Part shown: positions 63,402 to 64,000 of the stretch, piece after piece
Position numbering within the stretch: the stretch's first letter is position 1
Layout: each line of letters begins with the position of its first letter
Assembly (NCBI RefSeq): GCF_030656875.1
Contig: NZ_CP130943.1
Coordinates: 930,001 to 994,000, forward strand
Source: Prescottella sp. R16
GTDB lineage: Bacteria; Actinomycetota; Actinomycetes; Mycobacteriales; Mycobacteriaceae
Direction of reading: 5' to 3'
DNA: 64,000 nucleotides
Position numbers and translations under genes: made by a program
Notes under the pieces: generated by a model
The model's input: only the letters and a program-made list of their open reading frames with translations
What the model was told of the DNA's origin: nothing
The model's database searches: none

Positions 63402-64000
<599 letters not shown>

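Overview
The window is high-GC actinobacterial DNA with the gene content of the Corynebacteriales, and Rhodococcus is the most likely genus. Pointers are a steroid-type Rieske oxygenase (KshA family), an antigen-85-like esterase, an orphan MCE protein, a resuscitation-promoting factor at the right edge, and a right-hand block (aminotransferase, XPB helicase, helicase-associated protein, small conserved protein, Rpf) whose order recalls the Rv0858c-Rv0867c region of Mycobacterium tuberculosis. No insertion sequence, integrase, phage gene or CRISPR array is visible. This is ordinary chromosome rich in small catabolic units, each with its own regulator.

Layout. 1-5.5 kb: the end of an MFS gene, a small membrane protein, tRNA-Lys, a Tat-exported PhoX-type protein, a decayed CorA gene, a TetR regulator and a tRNA cluster (Glu, then Asp-Phe twice). 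5.5-10.9 kb: a catabolic cluster with an IclR regulator, an HsaA-like flavin monooxygenase, a KstD-like flavoprotein, a TetR regulator and an SDR. 10.9-17.1 kb: a pseudouridine synthase, a mycolyltransferase-like esterase, an SDR, a VOC protein and a ClpC-type ATPase behind an HspR (HAIR-like) box and a SigH/E-like promoter. 17.2-21.2 kb: TetR, SDR, a small Cys protein, KshA and IclR, with two copies of one operator. 21.3-26.5 kb: the methylcitrate cycle genes prpD-prpB-prpC and the divergent prpR. 26.5-30.4 kb: a sodium:solute symporter with a 43-residue partner, then an MFS exporter behind a TACCC-N5-GGGTA box. 30.4-33.1 kb: metE under a cobalamin riboswitch. 33.1-37.6 kb: an IclR regulator and a MatC-like carrier, enoyl-CoA hydratase and MatB-like ligase, probably for malonate. 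37.6-39.4 kb: a histidine kinase remnant, then a DAHP synthase preceded by a 22-codon leader with four aromatic codons in a row and a terminator/antiterminator pair.

39.4-51.5 kb is a single predicted regulon. Three transcription units carry the same inverted repeat, TGACT-N8-AGTCA, and a TetR gene lies among them. The units encode an amino acid permease with a D-amino-acid-dehydrogenase-like flavoprotein; a Glu/Leu/Phe/Val dehydrogenase with a ThDP 2-oxoacid decarboxylase-like enzyme; and an ADP-forming acyl-CoA synthetase with a dienoyl-CoA-reductase-like SDR, an aldehyde dehydrogenase and an acyl-CoA dehydrogenase. Together they can be read as amine to 2-oxo acid to aldehyde to acid to acyl-CoA to beta-oxidation.

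51.5-64 kb: a VOC protein, an AraC regulator overlapping an aminotransferase, an ECF41-type sigma factor with its carboxymuconolactone-decarboxylase partner, an orphan MCE protein, small membrane proteins, XPB helicase, an operon of three very small basic proteins, a helicase-associated protein and the truncated Rpf gene.

All functional calls come from reading translated sequence and motifs. No database search or structure computation was run. Operators, promoters and the attenuator are predictions.
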